This document shows positions 10,636 to 19,778 of a DNA stretch of 64,000 nucleotides, one piece after another. The number at the start of each line of letters is the position of its first letter. The stretch's first letter is position 1. The DNA is from Chloroflexota bacterium (GTDB lineage Bacteria; Chloroflexota; Anaerolineae; Caldilineales; Caldilineaceae). The notes below the pieces were generated by a model that made no database searches, was not told the DNA's origin, and saw nothing but the letters and a program-made list of their open reading frames with translations. The stretch is taken from the NCBI GenBank assembly GCA_018969295.1, contig JAGWYN010000010.1, forward strand, positions 50,872-114,871. Reading direction: 5' to 3'. The position numbers and the translations under genes were made by a program.

Positions 10636-11901
10636 ATGGAAATACTTGGAGGACCCTTGTTTGCAGTTGCCGGGGCAGGGGAATCGCATGGACCGGCAGT
10701 GACCACCCTTGTGCTGGGTTGCCCGCCAGGTCTATACCTGCGCACCAGCGACATCCAACACTATCTGGACCGCCGGCGTCCAGGGAGCAACCGGCATGGC
10801 ACCCCCCGGCACGAAGACGACACCGTCGTGTTGCTTTCCGGGCTCTATCAGGAGGACCACGCAGCGCTCACAGCCGGTGCCTCAATCACGGTGGAGGCCG
10901 GGCAGGAGCGCTCGGTCTCTGCGGGCTATGCTGAAGGCTACACCACCGGGGAGCCGATCGCCGCACTGGTGCTTTCGACCGCCAAAAAATCGGCCGACTA
11001 CGCCCAGTTTGTGGGCTCGACCGGCGCCGTGCGCCCCGGCCACACCGATCTGGTGAAATACCACAAAAGCCAGGGCTTTGTCGACCCGCGCGGGGGCGGA
11101 CGCTCCAGCTACCGCTCGACCATCAGCGATGTGATCGGCGGCTCGGTGGCCCGTCTGTACCTGGCGCAGCTGTTCGGTACAGTGATTCTTTCGTCGATCT
11201 GCCAGGTCGGCGAGTTGCGCGCCCGACAGAGGCTGGCGGACCGACTGGCGGACCTGGCCCCTGCCGGTGGCAAGGTCGAGGCGGCCGCGCTGGCCGATCT
11301 GGAAAGCACCCTGGCGGCGGCAGAGATCCATACGCTGGACGCTGAATTCGCGCGCGCGGCTGGGGAGCTCATCAAACAGACGCGGATCGAGGGCGATTCG
11401 ATCGGCGCTGCGGTCGAGGTGGTGGCGGTCAATCCCCCTGCGCTGGCCGGCGACCCGCTCTATCAGAGCCTCAAAATGCGGCTGATGGGTGCGCTGGGCG
11501 GACTCCACGCAGTGCAGGGAGTCGAGATCGGAGCAGGCTTTGCAGCGGTCGAACGCCGCGGCAGCGAGAACAACGACCCGATTCGAACCGACGGCTACCA
11601 AAGCAACCGCCACGGCGGGCTGCTAGGCGGGATCAGCACCGGGATGCCGATCGAGGTGCGGGTGGGGTTCAAACCCACCGCCACCATCGTCAAGCCACAG
11701 CTGAGCGTGCGCAAGGATCTGGCCGAGATCGACTTCCAGCTGGCCAAGGGGCGCCACGACCCCTGTGTCGGCGTGCGTGCCGGCGTGACCCTGGAATCGC
11801 GGCTGGCTATCGAGCTGATGAACGCTGTGCTGATGCACGCAGCCAGCCAGGTCAACCCGGCACATTTTGCGCTTTTTGGCCAGCCAGAGCGGCCCGCCTG
11901 A
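10636..11901 (+). CDS. aroC: Chorismate synthase
   Basis: Catalyses the last step of the shikimate pathway, 5-enolpyruvylshikimate-3-phosphate to chorismate, using reduced FMN. The 421-residue protein carries the N-terminal signature AGESHGPA, the NRHGT segment, the glycine-rich DPRGGGRSSYRST segment, RHGGLLGGISTGMPI and the C-terminal GRHDPCVGVRAG block with its conserved Arg-His-Asp. The ATG at 10636 gives the family start MEILGGPLFAVAG. Internal segments (for example RHEDDTVVLLSGLYQ) differ from the enterobacterial sequence, so it belongs to a divergent branch. It heads an operon with a small kinase-like gene and the AroK-AroB fusion, 8 bp and 2 bp apart. Confidence 0.95.
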   Translation: MEILGGPLFAVAGAGESHGPAVTTLVLGCPPGLYLRTSDIQHYLDRRRPGSNRHGTPRHEDDTVVLLSGLYQEDHAALTAGASITVEAGQERSVSAGYAEGYTTGEPIAALVLSTAKKSADYAQFVGSTGAVRPGHTDLVKYHKSQGFVDPRGGGRSSYRSTISDVIGGSVARLYLAQLFGTVILSSICQVGELRARQRLADRLADLAPAGGKVEAAALADLESTLAAAEIHTLDAEFARAAGELIKQTRIEGDSIGAAVEVVAVNPPALAGDPLYQSLKMRLMGALGGLHAVQGVEIGAGFAAVERRGSENNDPIRTDGYQSNRHGGLLGGISTGMPIEVRVGFKPTATIVKPQLSVRKDLAEIDFQLAKGRHDPCVGVRAGVTLESRLAIELMNAVLMHAASQVNPAHFALFGQPERPA

Positions 11902-11909
11902 CCCAGCCG

Positions 11910-12491
11910 ATGGACATACGACCCGCTGCGGCCGATCCGCACAGCTGTGCAGTTCAGCCTTCGACCCGGCTGCCGCTCAGCCTCTTTGCGCTCAAAGGCC
12001 ACCCGGCGACCGGCAAAAGCGTCCTCGCCCACGCGCTGGCTGTTCGGCTGCAGCTCCCCCTGATCGACAAAGACGACATCAAAGACGCTCTGTACACGCT
12101 GCCCGAGGCCAATCGGCTCTCCTACGCCGTGATGTGGCAGGTGGTGGCGACCCAGCTGGCGTTGGGGCAGAGTGTTGTGGCCGTTTCCCCGCTGTCAGAC
12201 CCCGCCGACTACGCGCGTGCCCGCGAGTTGGCCACCCAATATTCAGCCAATTTGTGGGTTGTCGAAACCCTGCTCGCCGAACAAGAATGGCGGCGCCGAC
12301 TGGAAGCACGCCAGCCCGACGAATCTGCGCACAAAGTGCGCGGCTGGTCCGCCATGGAAGCCATGCTGCACAGCTATGCAGGCCGCTGGCAGTACCCGAT
12401 TGCCGCCCAGCACCACCTGCAGGTCGACACCGCAGAGCCCGTCGCAGCGTCGTTGGAAGCGTTGCTTGCCCGCATCCTGGAGAAAACCTAG
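11910..12491 (+). CDS. Small P-loop kinase-like protein (AAA_33 type)
   Basis: A 193-residue protein with an N-terminal Walker A (GHPATGKS, ~32-39), a following DKDDIKDAL segment typical of zeta-toxin/AAA_33 nucleotide kinases (acceptor-site DxD), and a C-terminal helix pair. About 25 residues precede the first strand. It is inserted between aroC and aroKB with gaps of 8 and 2 bp, so it is co-translated with shikimate-pathway enzymes, yet the adjacent AroK domain already supplies shikimate kinase. The substrate cannot be read from the sequence. Confidence 0.75.
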   Translation: MDIRPAAADPHSCAVQPSTRLPLSLFALKGHPATGKSVLAHALAVRLQLPLIDKDDIKDALYTLPEANRLSYAVMWQVVATQLALGQSVVAVSPLSDPADYARARELATQYSANLWVVETLLAEQEWRRRLEARQPDESAHKVRGWSAMEAMLHSYAGRWQYPIAAQHHLQVDTAEPVAASLEALLARILEKT

Positions 12492-12493
12492 AC

Positions 12494-14104
12494 ATGGACA
12501 CCCATCTGACCGACCGCAATATCGTCTTGACAGGATTCATGGGGGTCGGCAAAAGCACGGTCGGCCACCTCCTGAGCAAACGGCTGGGGCGCCGGTTCGT
12601 GGACATGGACGCTCTGCTGGTGGAGCGCTTCGGCAAGAGCATCCCCGCCGTTTTTGCCGAGGAGGGGGAGGAGGCCTTCCGCCTGGCAGAGGCCCGGCTC
12701 TGCCAGGAACTGGCGGGCGAGCGTGGGCTGGTGGTCAGCACAGGAGGCGGCGCCTTGGTGAACGCAGAAAGCCGACAGGCCTTCGAAGCCAGCAGCACCG
12801 TTGTCTGTCTGCACGCAGCCGAAGAGGTGCTGGTCAGCCGGCTGGCCGCGACCGCCGACCGCCCGCTGGTCGCAGGGGAAGAGGCAGAACGCCGACAGCG
12901 GGTGCGCAGCCTGCTGGCCCAGCGGCGCCTGGCCTACGGCGCGATCGCCTACCAGGTAGATACCACTGCGCTCAGCGCGGAGGATGTCGCCGAACAGGTG
13001 CTGTCGGCGGTGCGCGCCGACCAGGAGCTGCCCGGTCTGACCCGGATCGGGGTGGCGGGCCCGGCCGGCAGCTACGACCTGCTTTTGGGCAACGGGCTGT
13101 TGGAGAACGCAGGAGCCCTGCTGGCCCGCCGCGGGGTGCGGCCAGGGCCAGCCGCTTTGGTGACCAACACGATGGTGCGCAGCCACGCCGACACACTGGC
13201 CAACAGCCTGGCCGCAGCCGGCTACACACCCACAATCTGCACGGTGCCCGAGGGAGAACAACACAAGACGCTGGCGACTGTGGCACAGCTGTACGACCAG
13301 TTCGTGGCAGCAGGGTTGGACCGTCAAAGCACCGTGTTTGCGGTCGGCGGCGGGGTGATCGGCGACCTGGCCGGCTTTGCAGCCGCCACCTATCTGCGCG
13401 GGGTTGCGTTCGTCCAGGTGCCAACTTCACTGCTCGCCATGGTCGACGCTTCGGTCGGTGGCAAAACCGGCGTCGATCTGGCGCAGGGCAAAAACCTGGT
13501 CGGTGCCTTCAAACAGCCGGCCGCCGTCCTGATGGACATGGCAGTCCTGGCAACGCTGCCGGGGGATGAATTTCGGGCTGGGCTGGCCGAGGTGGTCAAA
13601 CATGGGATTCTTGCAGCACCGCAGCTGTTTGTCCAGCTGGAGCAGGAAGGGCCTGTCAGCTTGCTCCAGCTGGTCGCAGACGCCGTGCGGGTCAAAGTGC
13701 AGATCGTGGAGCGAGACCCCTTCGAACAGGCCGAGCGGGCCACCCTTAACCTGGGCCATACCTTTGGCCATGCACTCGAGCAGGTCAGCCAATATCAAAT
13801 GCGACATGGCGAGGCCGTCGCCGTAGGAATGGTGGCAGCCGCAAACCTGGCGGTCCAGCTGGGGCGTTGCGAAGCAGCGCTCGCAGCCCGCATCCGAATG
13901 CTGCTGGAACGGCTGGGGTTGCCCGTCCAGGTCAACGGCTATTCGATCGCAGCCATCTATGCCGCCATGGCACAGGACAAAAAACGGGTCGGGAAAAAAT
14001 TGCGCTTTGTCGTTCCCCAACGGCTGGGCGATGCCGCCATCGTCGACGACCCAGGCGAAGAAGTTGTCCGCAACGCCATCGCCACCGTCGTGGCCGACAC
14101 CTGA
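12494..14104 (+). CDS. aroKB: Bifunctional shikimate kinase / 3-dehydroquinate synthase
   Basis: A 536-residue fusion catalysing two non-consecutive steps of the shikimate pathway. Residues ~8-175 are shikimate kinase: Walker A GFMGVGKST, DMDALLVERFGKSI, STGGGALV and the ADRPL lid. Residues ~180-536 are 3-dehydroquinate synthase: PEGEQHKTL, GGGVIGDLAGFAAATYLRG, VPTSLLAMVDASVGGKTGV, and zinc ligands in AEVVKHG, NLGHTFGHALE and RHGEAVAVG. All catalytic residues expected for both halves are visible. The ATG at 12494 begins 2 bp after the preceding stop. Fused AroK-AroB enzymes are known in several phyla. Confidence 0.95.
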   Translation: MDTHLTDRNIVLTGFMGVGKSTVGHLLSKRLGRRFVDMDALLVERFGKSIPAVFAEEGEEAFRLAEARLCQELAGERGLVVSTGGGALVNAESRQAFEASSTVVCLHAAEEVLVSRLAATADRPLVAGEEAERRQRVRSLLAQRRLAYGAIAYQVDTTALSAEDVAEQVLSAVRADQELPGLTRIGVAGPAGSYDLLLGNGLLENAGALLARRGVRPGPAALVTNTMVRSHADTLANSLAAAGYTPTICTVPEGEQHKTLATVAQLYDQFVAAGLDRQSTVFAVGGGVIGDLAGFAAATYLRGVAFVQVPTSLLAMVDASVGGKTGVDLAQGKNLVGAFKQPAAVLMDMAVLATLPGDEFRAGLAEVVKHGILAAPQLFVQLEQEGPVSLLQLVADAVRVKVQIVERDPFEQAERATLNLGHTFGHALEQVSQYQMRHGEAVAVGMVAAANLAVQLGRCEAALAARIRMLLERLGLPVQVNGYSIAAIYAAMAQDKKRVGKKLRFVVPQRLGDAAIVDDPGEEVVRNAIATVVADT

Positions 14105-14284
14105 GAGCCAGAGAACGGTGCCGCCGACCGATCCACTGATTCAGACATTTGCGCAAAGCGCGCACCCCCAGACAAGACAACCCCTTCCCCCGATGTCAGC
14201 TGGCTTACCGACATATTTTTTGTTTGTCGATATTTTTGAAATGGTGTCGAAAACCCAGTGATACTTGCAAAGGAGTCCCCAGAC
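14105..14284. other. Intergenic stretch before the P450 gene
   Basis: No gene. An AT-rich part at about 14207-14242 contains two related sub-repeats, CGACATATTTTTTG and CGATATTTTTG, which may hold a promoter or operator for the P450 gene. No convincing -35/-10 pair was found. Confidence 0.4.
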
Positions 14285-15655
14285 ATGTCTCTGCCTTTTG
14301 AATCGATCCCCGGCCCCTCTGCCCTGCCCTGGATCGGAGACACTACCCTGCTCTCTAGCAGTCCGTTGGACAACCTGCCAGAACTGGTGCAGCGCTATGG
14401 CGAGTTGGTTCGTTTTCAATTTTGGGGAAACACCTTCCTCCTGGCGGCTTCCCCCAGCCATATCCATGAGATCCTGGTGGAAAAAGTTGCTGAGTTTCCG
14501 AAGGCACGCAAAGAAACAACCGTTCTGGGCCGTTTTCTGGGCAACGGGTTGCTCACCAACGAGGGGGCCAGCCACCGCCGTCAACGCAAACTGGCACAAC
14601 CCGCTTTTCATGCGCGACGCATCCAGGGATACGCAGAAACCATGGTCTCCTACGCGCAAAAAAACTCTGAAAATTGGCGCACAGGAGAGGTGCGCAACCT
14701 GGCCGAAGATCTGCGACAGATCACCCTCTATATCGTGGCAAAGACACTCTTCAACGCCGACCGCGAGATGATGGCGGAGTTTGTCGACGAAATTGGCGAC
14801 GCAATGCTCGCAGTGCAAGAGATCAGCGACATCGATTTCGGCGCCTGGTTCTCCTGGCCCGCCTGGCTGCCTACCCAGCACAACCGCCGCCGACAGCACG
14901 CGTTGAAAACCTTGAACGCGACGATCGCAAAGGTGCTGGCCCTCCGACAAAGCCAGGCGATCGACGGAGTTTTGCCCGACTTTGGAGATCTGTTGTCCAT
15001 GCTCCTCAACGCACGCGACGAAGAGGGCGAGCCGATGGACGCACAACAGCTGCGTGACGAGTTGGTGACCATTTTTGTGGCCGGACACGAAACGACCAGC
15101 AATGCGCTGAGTTGGACGTTTTACCTGTTGGGCCAACACCCAGAGATCGCTGCCGCAGTCCACGACGAAGTCGACACCGTGCTGAAGGGGCGCTCCCCTA
15201 CGCTGGAAGACCTGCCCCACCTGACCTGTTCGGCAGGTGTGCTCAAAGAGGCGCTGCGCCTGTACCCACCTGCCTGGATGCTGAACACGCGCGAGCCCCG
15301 CCTGGCCACAACGGTCGGTGCGTACACTGTGCCGGCCCGAACACAGGTGCTGATCAGCCCATGGGTTGTGCATCGGCTGGGAAATTATTTCCCCCATCCC
15401 ACACGCTTTCTTCCCTCCCGCTGGAAGGCTGGCTTTGAAGAGAGCCTGCCCCGGTACGCCTATATGCCCTTTGGAGGAGGCCCACGCATTTGTATCGGAA
15501 ACTCTTTCGCGCTGATGGAAATGCATCTTCTGCTGACCACCTTGATGCAACGCTTTGTCTTGACCCCCCTCCCCGACCAGCGTGTGAAACCACAACCTTT
15601 GATCACCCTGAGCCCACATCCAGGGCTCCAGGTTCGTGTCCAGACTCGGGCATAG
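14285..15655 (+). CDS. Cytochrome P450
   Basis: A 456-residue soluble haem-thiolate monooxygenase. The oxygen-binding I helix is AGHETTSNAL (~263-272), the K-helix ExxR is EALR (~321-324) followed by LYPPAW, and the haem loop is FGGGPRICIGNSFA with Cys at ~402. No membrane anchor or fused reductase is present, so electrons must come from separate partners, and no ferredoxin gene is adjacent. The overall style (PGPSALPWIG start, LYPP, FGGGPRICIG) resembles the CYP102/CYP4-like group of fatty-acid or terpenoid hydroxylases. AAGGAG at about 14269-14274 precedes the ATG at 14285. The next gene begins 37 bp downstream. The substrate is unknown. Confidence 0.93.
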   Translation: MSLPFESIPGPSALPWIGDTTLLSSSPLDNLPELVQRYGELVRFQFWGNTFLLAASPSHIHEILVEKVAEFPKARKETTVLGRFLGNGLLTNEGASHRRQRKLAQPAFHARRIQGYAETMVSYAQKNSENWRTGEVRNLAEDLRQITLYIVAKTLFNADREMMAEFVDEIGDAMLAVQEISDIDFGAWFSWPAWLPTQHNRRRQHALKTLNATIAKVLALRQSQAIDGVLPDFGDLLSMLLNARDEEGEPMDAQQLRDELVTIFVAGHETTSNALSWTFYLLGQHPEIAAAVHDEVDTVLKGRSPTLEDLPHLTCSAGVLKEALRLYPPAWMLNTREPRLATTVGAYTVPARTQVLISPWVVHRLGNYFPHPTRFLPSRWKAGFEESLPRYAYMPFGGGPRICIGNSFALMEMHLLLTTLMQRFVLTPLPDQRVKPQPLITLSPHPGLQVRVQTRA

Positions 15656-15692
15656 CGTTTACGTCCTTTTCACAGAAAGCCAGCCACCTGTT

Positions 15693-17969
15693 ATGCAAGA
15701 CATCCCAACACTCCTTCGTCAAATGACCCTCGCCGAAAAAGCAGCCCTGGTCACCGGTGCCAGTGCCTGGACCACCACGCCGATCGAACGGTTGGAGCTC
15801 CCTGAACTGCTGCTCACCGATGGCCCGCACGGGGTGCGCCGGTCCCCCGACATCCATGCATTGGGGCTGCAGAGCCTGCCCGCCACCTGCTTTCCGACCG
15901 CAGCGCTGCTGGCCGCCACCTGGGACCGTGCCCTGCTCTACAGAGTGGGAGAGGCGCTGGCCGCCGAAGCCGTTGCGCTCGAGGTCGACGTTTTGTTGGG
16001 GCCTGGCGTCAATATGAAACGGACCCCGCTCTGCGGCCGCAATTTCGAGTATTTCTCGGAAGACCCGCTGCTGGCCGGAGAACTGGCAGCCCAGTTGGTG
16101 GCCGGCATCCAAAGTAAAGGTGTCGGCACCTCGCTCAAACATTTTGCCGCCAACAACCAAGAATACCAGCGGTTCAGCATCGACGCCGTCGTCGACACCC
16201 GGACGCTGCACGAAATCTATCTGCCCGCCTTCGAGCGAGTGGTCAAGCAAGCCCAGCCCTGGACCGTGATGTGCGCCTACAACCGGCTCAACGGCAGCTA
16301 CGGCGCCGAAAACACAGCCCTGCTCACTGCACTGCTCCGACAAGAATGGGGCTTTGCCGGGCTCGTCGTCTCTGACTGGGGAGCCGTACACGACCGTGTC
16401 CGATCTCTGCAGGCCGGACTGGACCTGGAAATGCCCGGCCCCAAACCCCGACGCACCCAGGCCGTGATCGAAGCCGTCCAGACCGGCCAGCTGGACGAAT
16501 CTGTGCTCGATACGTCGGTGCAGCGGATCCTCACCCTCGCCCAACAGGCTGCCGCCACCCCCAAAGGAGGAGCCTTCCCTGTCGCCGACCACCACGCCCT
16601 GGCCCGCCAGGTCGCTGCAGCCGGAATGGTGCTGCTCAAAAACGACGGCCTCCTGCCCCTGCGCACTCCCCATCGAATCGCAGTCATCGGCCGTGCCGCT
16701 CGAGAACCTCACTTCCAAGGCGGAGGCAGCTCCCACATCCACCCCACCCAGGTGGACAGCCCCTTCGACGAGTTGCAAAAACTGGCGGGAGAGGCAACGT
16801 TGACCTACTGCACAGGATACCCTGCAGACGACCGCCTGGACCCAGCACTGATCGACGAGGCGGTGCAGGCCGCCAGCCAGGCCGAGGTCGCACTGCTCTA
16901 CATCGCACTCCCCAGCTACAAAGAATCCGAAGGGTACGACCGCCCCGACCTCGATCTCACCGCACAGCAGGTGGCCCTGATCCAGGCTGTCAGCGCTGCC
17001 CAGCCTCGCTGCGTCGTCCTGCTCCACAACGGCGCCGCTGTCGTCATGTCAGACTGGATCGACGGTGTGGCTGCTGTGCTGGAGGTCTGGATGGCCGGCC
17101 AGGCCGGCGGCGGCGCGATCGCAGACCTCCTCTTCGGCGTGGTCAATCCTTCCGGCAAACTGGCGGAAAGCTTCCCCCTGCGGCTGGTCGACACCCCGGC
17201 CGCGCTCAACTACCCCGGAGAAAACGGCCAGGTCCGCTATGGAGAAGGGCTCTTCATCGGCTATCGTTTCTACGATGCCCGCCAAGCCCCAGTTCTCTTC
17301 CCCTTCGGCCATGGGCTGAGCTACACGACCTTTGCGTACAGCCACCCCAGCGTCTCGGCCACCCCTTTCCGTGACATCGATGGCGTCACCGTCTCGATCG
17401 ACGTGACCAACACTGGCTCGCTGGCCGGCAGCGAAACCGTGCAGCTCTATGTCCACGATCGGCACTGTTCCCTGACCCGCCCAGTCAAGGAACTCAAAGG
17501 GTTCACCAAAGTCTTCCTGCAGCCCGGCGAGACCCGCCGTCTCTCGATCGAGCTGGATTTCCGAGCCTTTGCTTTTTACCACCCCGGCCATCAACGCTGG
17601 GTGGCCGAAGCCGGGGAGTTTGAGCTGCTGATCGGCGCCTCCGCCGCCGACATCCGCGCCACGGTGACTGTGCTGCTGCAGACCACCCAGGAGCTGCCCA
17701 GCCTGCTCCACGCCGAATCGACCGTGCGCGAGTGGCTGGCAGACCCACGCGGCCAGGCCGTCGCTGCCCCCCTCATCCACCAGATCACACAGCAGATGGG
17801 CGCAGCCCTCAACGGAGGCGGCGAAGAAGGAGCCGGAATCGGCATGGATTTGGCTGGGTTCCTGCAGGAGATGCCGCTGGCCAGCATCCTCGGCTTCCAG
17901 GAGGAGCGGCTGCCAGCCCCGGCTGAAACCATCGTCGCTGACCTGCTGCGGCAGCTTCACCGACGTTGA
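15693..17969 (+). CDS. Glycoside hydrolase family 3 beta-glycosidase
   Basis: A 758-residue exo-acting retaining glycosidase (beta-glucosidase or beta-xylosidase class). The N-terminal barrel has LTDGPHGVRR, LGPGVNMKR, KHFAANNQE and the catalytic nucleophile Asp in VVSDWGAV (~residue 226). The alpha/beta sandwich follows (~300-520, KNDGLLPL...GGGSSHIHP), then a FnIII-like C-terminal domain (~555-660, VTNTGSLAGSETVQLYV). No signal peptide is seen from the ATG at 15693 (MQDIPTLLRQMTLAEK), so it acts inside on imported oligosaccharides. A C-terminal extension of about 90 residues (TVREWLADPRG... onward) is found in many bacterial GH3 proteins of this length. It lies upstream of a sugar ABC transporter, consistent with oligosaccharide uptake and hydrolysis. 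Confidence 0.93.
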   Translation: MQDIPTLLRQMTLAEKAALVTGASAWTTTPIERLELPELLLTDGPHGVRRSPDIHALGLQSLPATCFPTAALLAATWDRALLYRVGEALAAEAVALEVDVLLGPGVNMKRTPLCGRNFEYFSEDPLLAGELAAQLVAGIQSKGVGTSLKHFAANNQEYQRFSIDAVVDTRTLHEIYLPAFERVVKQAQPWTVMCAYNRLNGSYGAENTALLTALLRQEWGFAGLVVSDWGAVHDRVRSLQAGLDLEMPGPKPRRTQAVIEAVQTGQLDESVLDTSVQRILTLAQQAAATPKGGAFPVADHHALARQVAAAGMVLLKNDGLLPLRTPHRIAVIGRAAREPHFQGGGSSHIHPTQVDSPFDELQKLAGEATLTYCTGYPADDRLDPALIDEAVQAASQAEVALLYIALPSYKESEGYDRPDLDLTAQQVALIQAVSAAQPRCVVLLHNGAAVVMSDWIDGVAAVLEVWMAGQAGGGAIADLLFGVVNPSGKLAESFPLRLVDTPAALNYPGENGQVRYGEGLFIGYRFYDARQAPVLFPFGHGLSYTTFAYSHPSVSATPFRDIDGVTVSIDVTNTGSLAGSETVQLYVHDRHCSLTRPVKELKGFTKVFLQPGETRRLSIELDFRAFAFYHPGHQRWVAEAGEFELLIGASAADIRATVTVLLQTTQELPSLLHAESTVREWLADPRGQAVAAPLIHQITQQMGAALNGGGEEGAGIGMDLAGFLQEMPLASILGFQEERLPAPAETIVADLLRQLHRR

Positions 17970-18284
17970 AAGGCAGGAACCCGCTGCCAGCCCCCCCACT
18001 CCTCTCTGTCACACCGTTCCCTGATGCCAGAATTTTCATGTTTGGAATTCCTGAATGCAAAAGCTGCTTGACAATCCACCACGACAATGGTACCATGCAC
18101 ATATACTCATCAAAAAGCACAAATGTGCACGAAAAGTCCTCTGAGAATAAGCGCTCGGCGGTCTCTTTGGTTGGAGGATGTGCTTGTAAGATGGGGATTG
18201 GGAAAGGCGCGTTGTTTTTGATGTCGCTGGTCACTTGTGCCAACACTCTTATTCTGTCAACATCCGTTACGAAAGGAAACTTGC
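17970..18284. other. Promoter-bearing intergenic region ahead of the sugar ABC operon
   Basis: No gene is recognised in 315 bp. It contains the promoter listed separately, a GGAATTCC palindrome at about 18044-18051, and a long leader (roughly 180 nt) before the solute-binding-protein gene. No riboswitch-like fold was recognised in the leader. Confidence 0.5.
18068..18096 (+). promoter_or_regulatory. Sigma-70-type promoter with overlapping palindrome
   Basis: TTGACA (18068-18073, exact consensus), a 17-bp spacer and TACCAT (18091-18096, 4 of 6). The -10 is embedded in a perfect 10-bp palindrome ATGGTACCAT (18087-18096), a plausible operator for the SorC-type or another regulator. It drives the sugar ABC transporter operon. 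Confidence 0.7.
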
Positions 18285-19691
18285 ATGCAAACACCATCTT
18301 GGCGACGTTTCGGCATTTTGATGAGCACACTGCTGATGACAGCTCTTCTCTTCTCGGCGTGTGCGCCGGCAGCGGCGCCGGCAGCGGCACCGGCGGCGGC
18401 ACCGGCGGCGGCAGGGGGCGAGTGGTCTCTGGAGCAGGCTGCGGCACCCTATGCCGGCACCACAATCAACTGTGTTTTTTTGGATCGGCCGGGCTATCGA
18501 GCTGCCATCGAACTGATCCCAGAGTTTGAGGCGGCGACAGGCATCGATGTCAACTGGGAAATCATGCCCTACGAGAACAGTCGAGAAAAGCAGGTGCTTG
18601 ATTTCACCGGGATGACCGGCAACTACGACTGTATCCTGATCGATGTCGTCTGGATCGGTGAATTTGCGGCTTCTGGCTGGGCGGTGCCGCTGGAGCGGTT
18701 TTACAATGACCCGGCGCTGGCCGACCCGGCGCTCAATCTGGCCGGCTTTTTCCCGATTTTGCTTGAATCGTTCGGCACCTGGGACCAGGTTGTTTACGGC
18801 CTGCCTTTTGACAACTATTCAGGCGTCCTCTTCTACAACCGATGCATGTTGGAAGAGGCTGGGTTTGATGGTCCGCCGGCGACCTATCAGGAGCTGATGG
18901 AGGTGTATGGGCCGGCGTTGACCCAGGATGGCAAGTACGCCTATGCGTTGCAGTCCCGCCGCGGCGAAACACAATCCGCCGATTCGTTCATGCGCGTGAT
19001 CTGGCCTTTTGGCGGTTCGCTGCTGGATGAAAACTTCGAACCCAATCTGATGGCTGAGGAGTCGTTGGCCGGGCTGAACTTCCGCCAGGAGCTGATGAAG
19101 TACATGCCGCCAGACATTGTCGAATGGGATCATGACGAAACCGTGCAAGGGCTGGCGCAGGGCAACGTGGCCATGATCACCGAATGGAGCGCTTTCAACG
19201 CCTACTTTACCGACCCAGAAACCTCCAAAATTGTCGATTGTATCGACTATGCGGTCGAGCCTGCGGGCCCAGCCGGCTCGCGTCCGGCTCTGGGCGGGTT
19301 TTCATTGGGTGTCAGCGCCAACAGCTCCCCAGAGAAACAGGCTGCGACCTGGCTCTTTATTCAATGGGTGACCTCCGAAGCCAAGTCGAAGGACTATATT
19401 CGTGCAGGGGGGGTTTCAGGCCGCATGAGTGCGTATGAAGACCCCGAACTCCAGGCGCAGTACCCCTACTTTGAACCATTGGTGGTCTCCTGGAAAGAGT
19501 ATGGCAATCCAGTCTTCCGCCCACGCTTTCCAGAGTGGCCTGCAATCTCTGAGTTGATTGCCCAAACCGGCACCGAAATGATGCTGGGCAGCATCTCGGT
19601 AGAGGAGGGGGCGCAGCGGTTGAACGACCAGATCCGCGCCATTCTGGAGGAAGCCGGCTATTACTCCGGAGATCGTCCCAAACTGCAATAG
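18285..19691 (+). CDS. Sugar ABC transporter substrate-binding lipoprotein (CUT1)
   Basis: A 468-residue extracytoplasmic solute-binding protein of family 1. The signal peptide ends in the lipobox LLFSAC, then an Ala/Pro repeat tether (APAAAPAAAPAAAP) precedes the mature domain. Typical family-1 features include IDVNWEIMPYENSREKQVLDF, DVVWIGEFAASGWAVPL, GVLFYNRCMLEEAGF and TYQELMEVYGP. The ATG at 18285 follows GAAAGGAA. It is the first gene of a transporter operon with two permeases and a regulator; no ATPase gene is linked, as usual for CUT1 systems that share an MsmK-type ATPase. The bound sugar is not determinable, but GH3 upstream and GH51 genes nearby point to plant-derived oligosaccharides. 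Confidence 0.92.
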   Translation: MQTPSWRRFGILMSTLLMTALLFSACAPAAAPAAAPAAAPAAAGGEWSLEQAAAPYAGTTINCVFLDRPGYRAAIELIPEFEAATGIDVNWEIMPYENSREKQVLDFTGMTGNYDCILIDVVWIGEFAASGWAVPLERFYNDPALADPALNLAGFFPILLESFGTWDQVVYGLPFDNYSGVLFYNRCMLEEAGFDGPPATYQELMEVYGPALTQDGKYAYALQSRRGETQSADSFMRVIWPFGGSLLDENFEPNLMAEESLAGLNFRQELMKYMPPDIVEWDHDETVQGLAQGNVAMITEWSAFNAYFTDPETSKIVDCIDYAVEPAGPAGSRPALGGFSLGVSANSSPEKQAATWLFIQWVTSEAKSKDYIRAGGVSGRMSAYEDPELQAQYPYFEPLVVSWKEYGNPVFRPRFPEWPAISELIAQTGTEMMLGSISVEEGAQRLNDQIRAILEEAGYYSGDRPKLQ

Positions 19692-19708
19692 ATTTTTTAT
19701 CTGCAAGC

Positions 19709-19737
19709 GCACAGGCAGGCTTGTTGCCTGCCTGTGC
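19709..19737 (+). other. Intercistronic hairpin
   Basis: A perfect 12-bp stem (GCACAGGCAGGC / GCCTGCCTGTGC) with loop TTGTT lies between the binding-protein gene and the first permease gene. No T-run follows, so it is more likely an mRNA-stabilising or attenuating hairpin that keeps binding-protein expression above permease expression than a full terminator. Confidence 0.75.
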
Positions 19738-19778
19738 GGCAGTAGGCTCTTGCGTTGCGAGCCGGAAAGTGAGACGAT

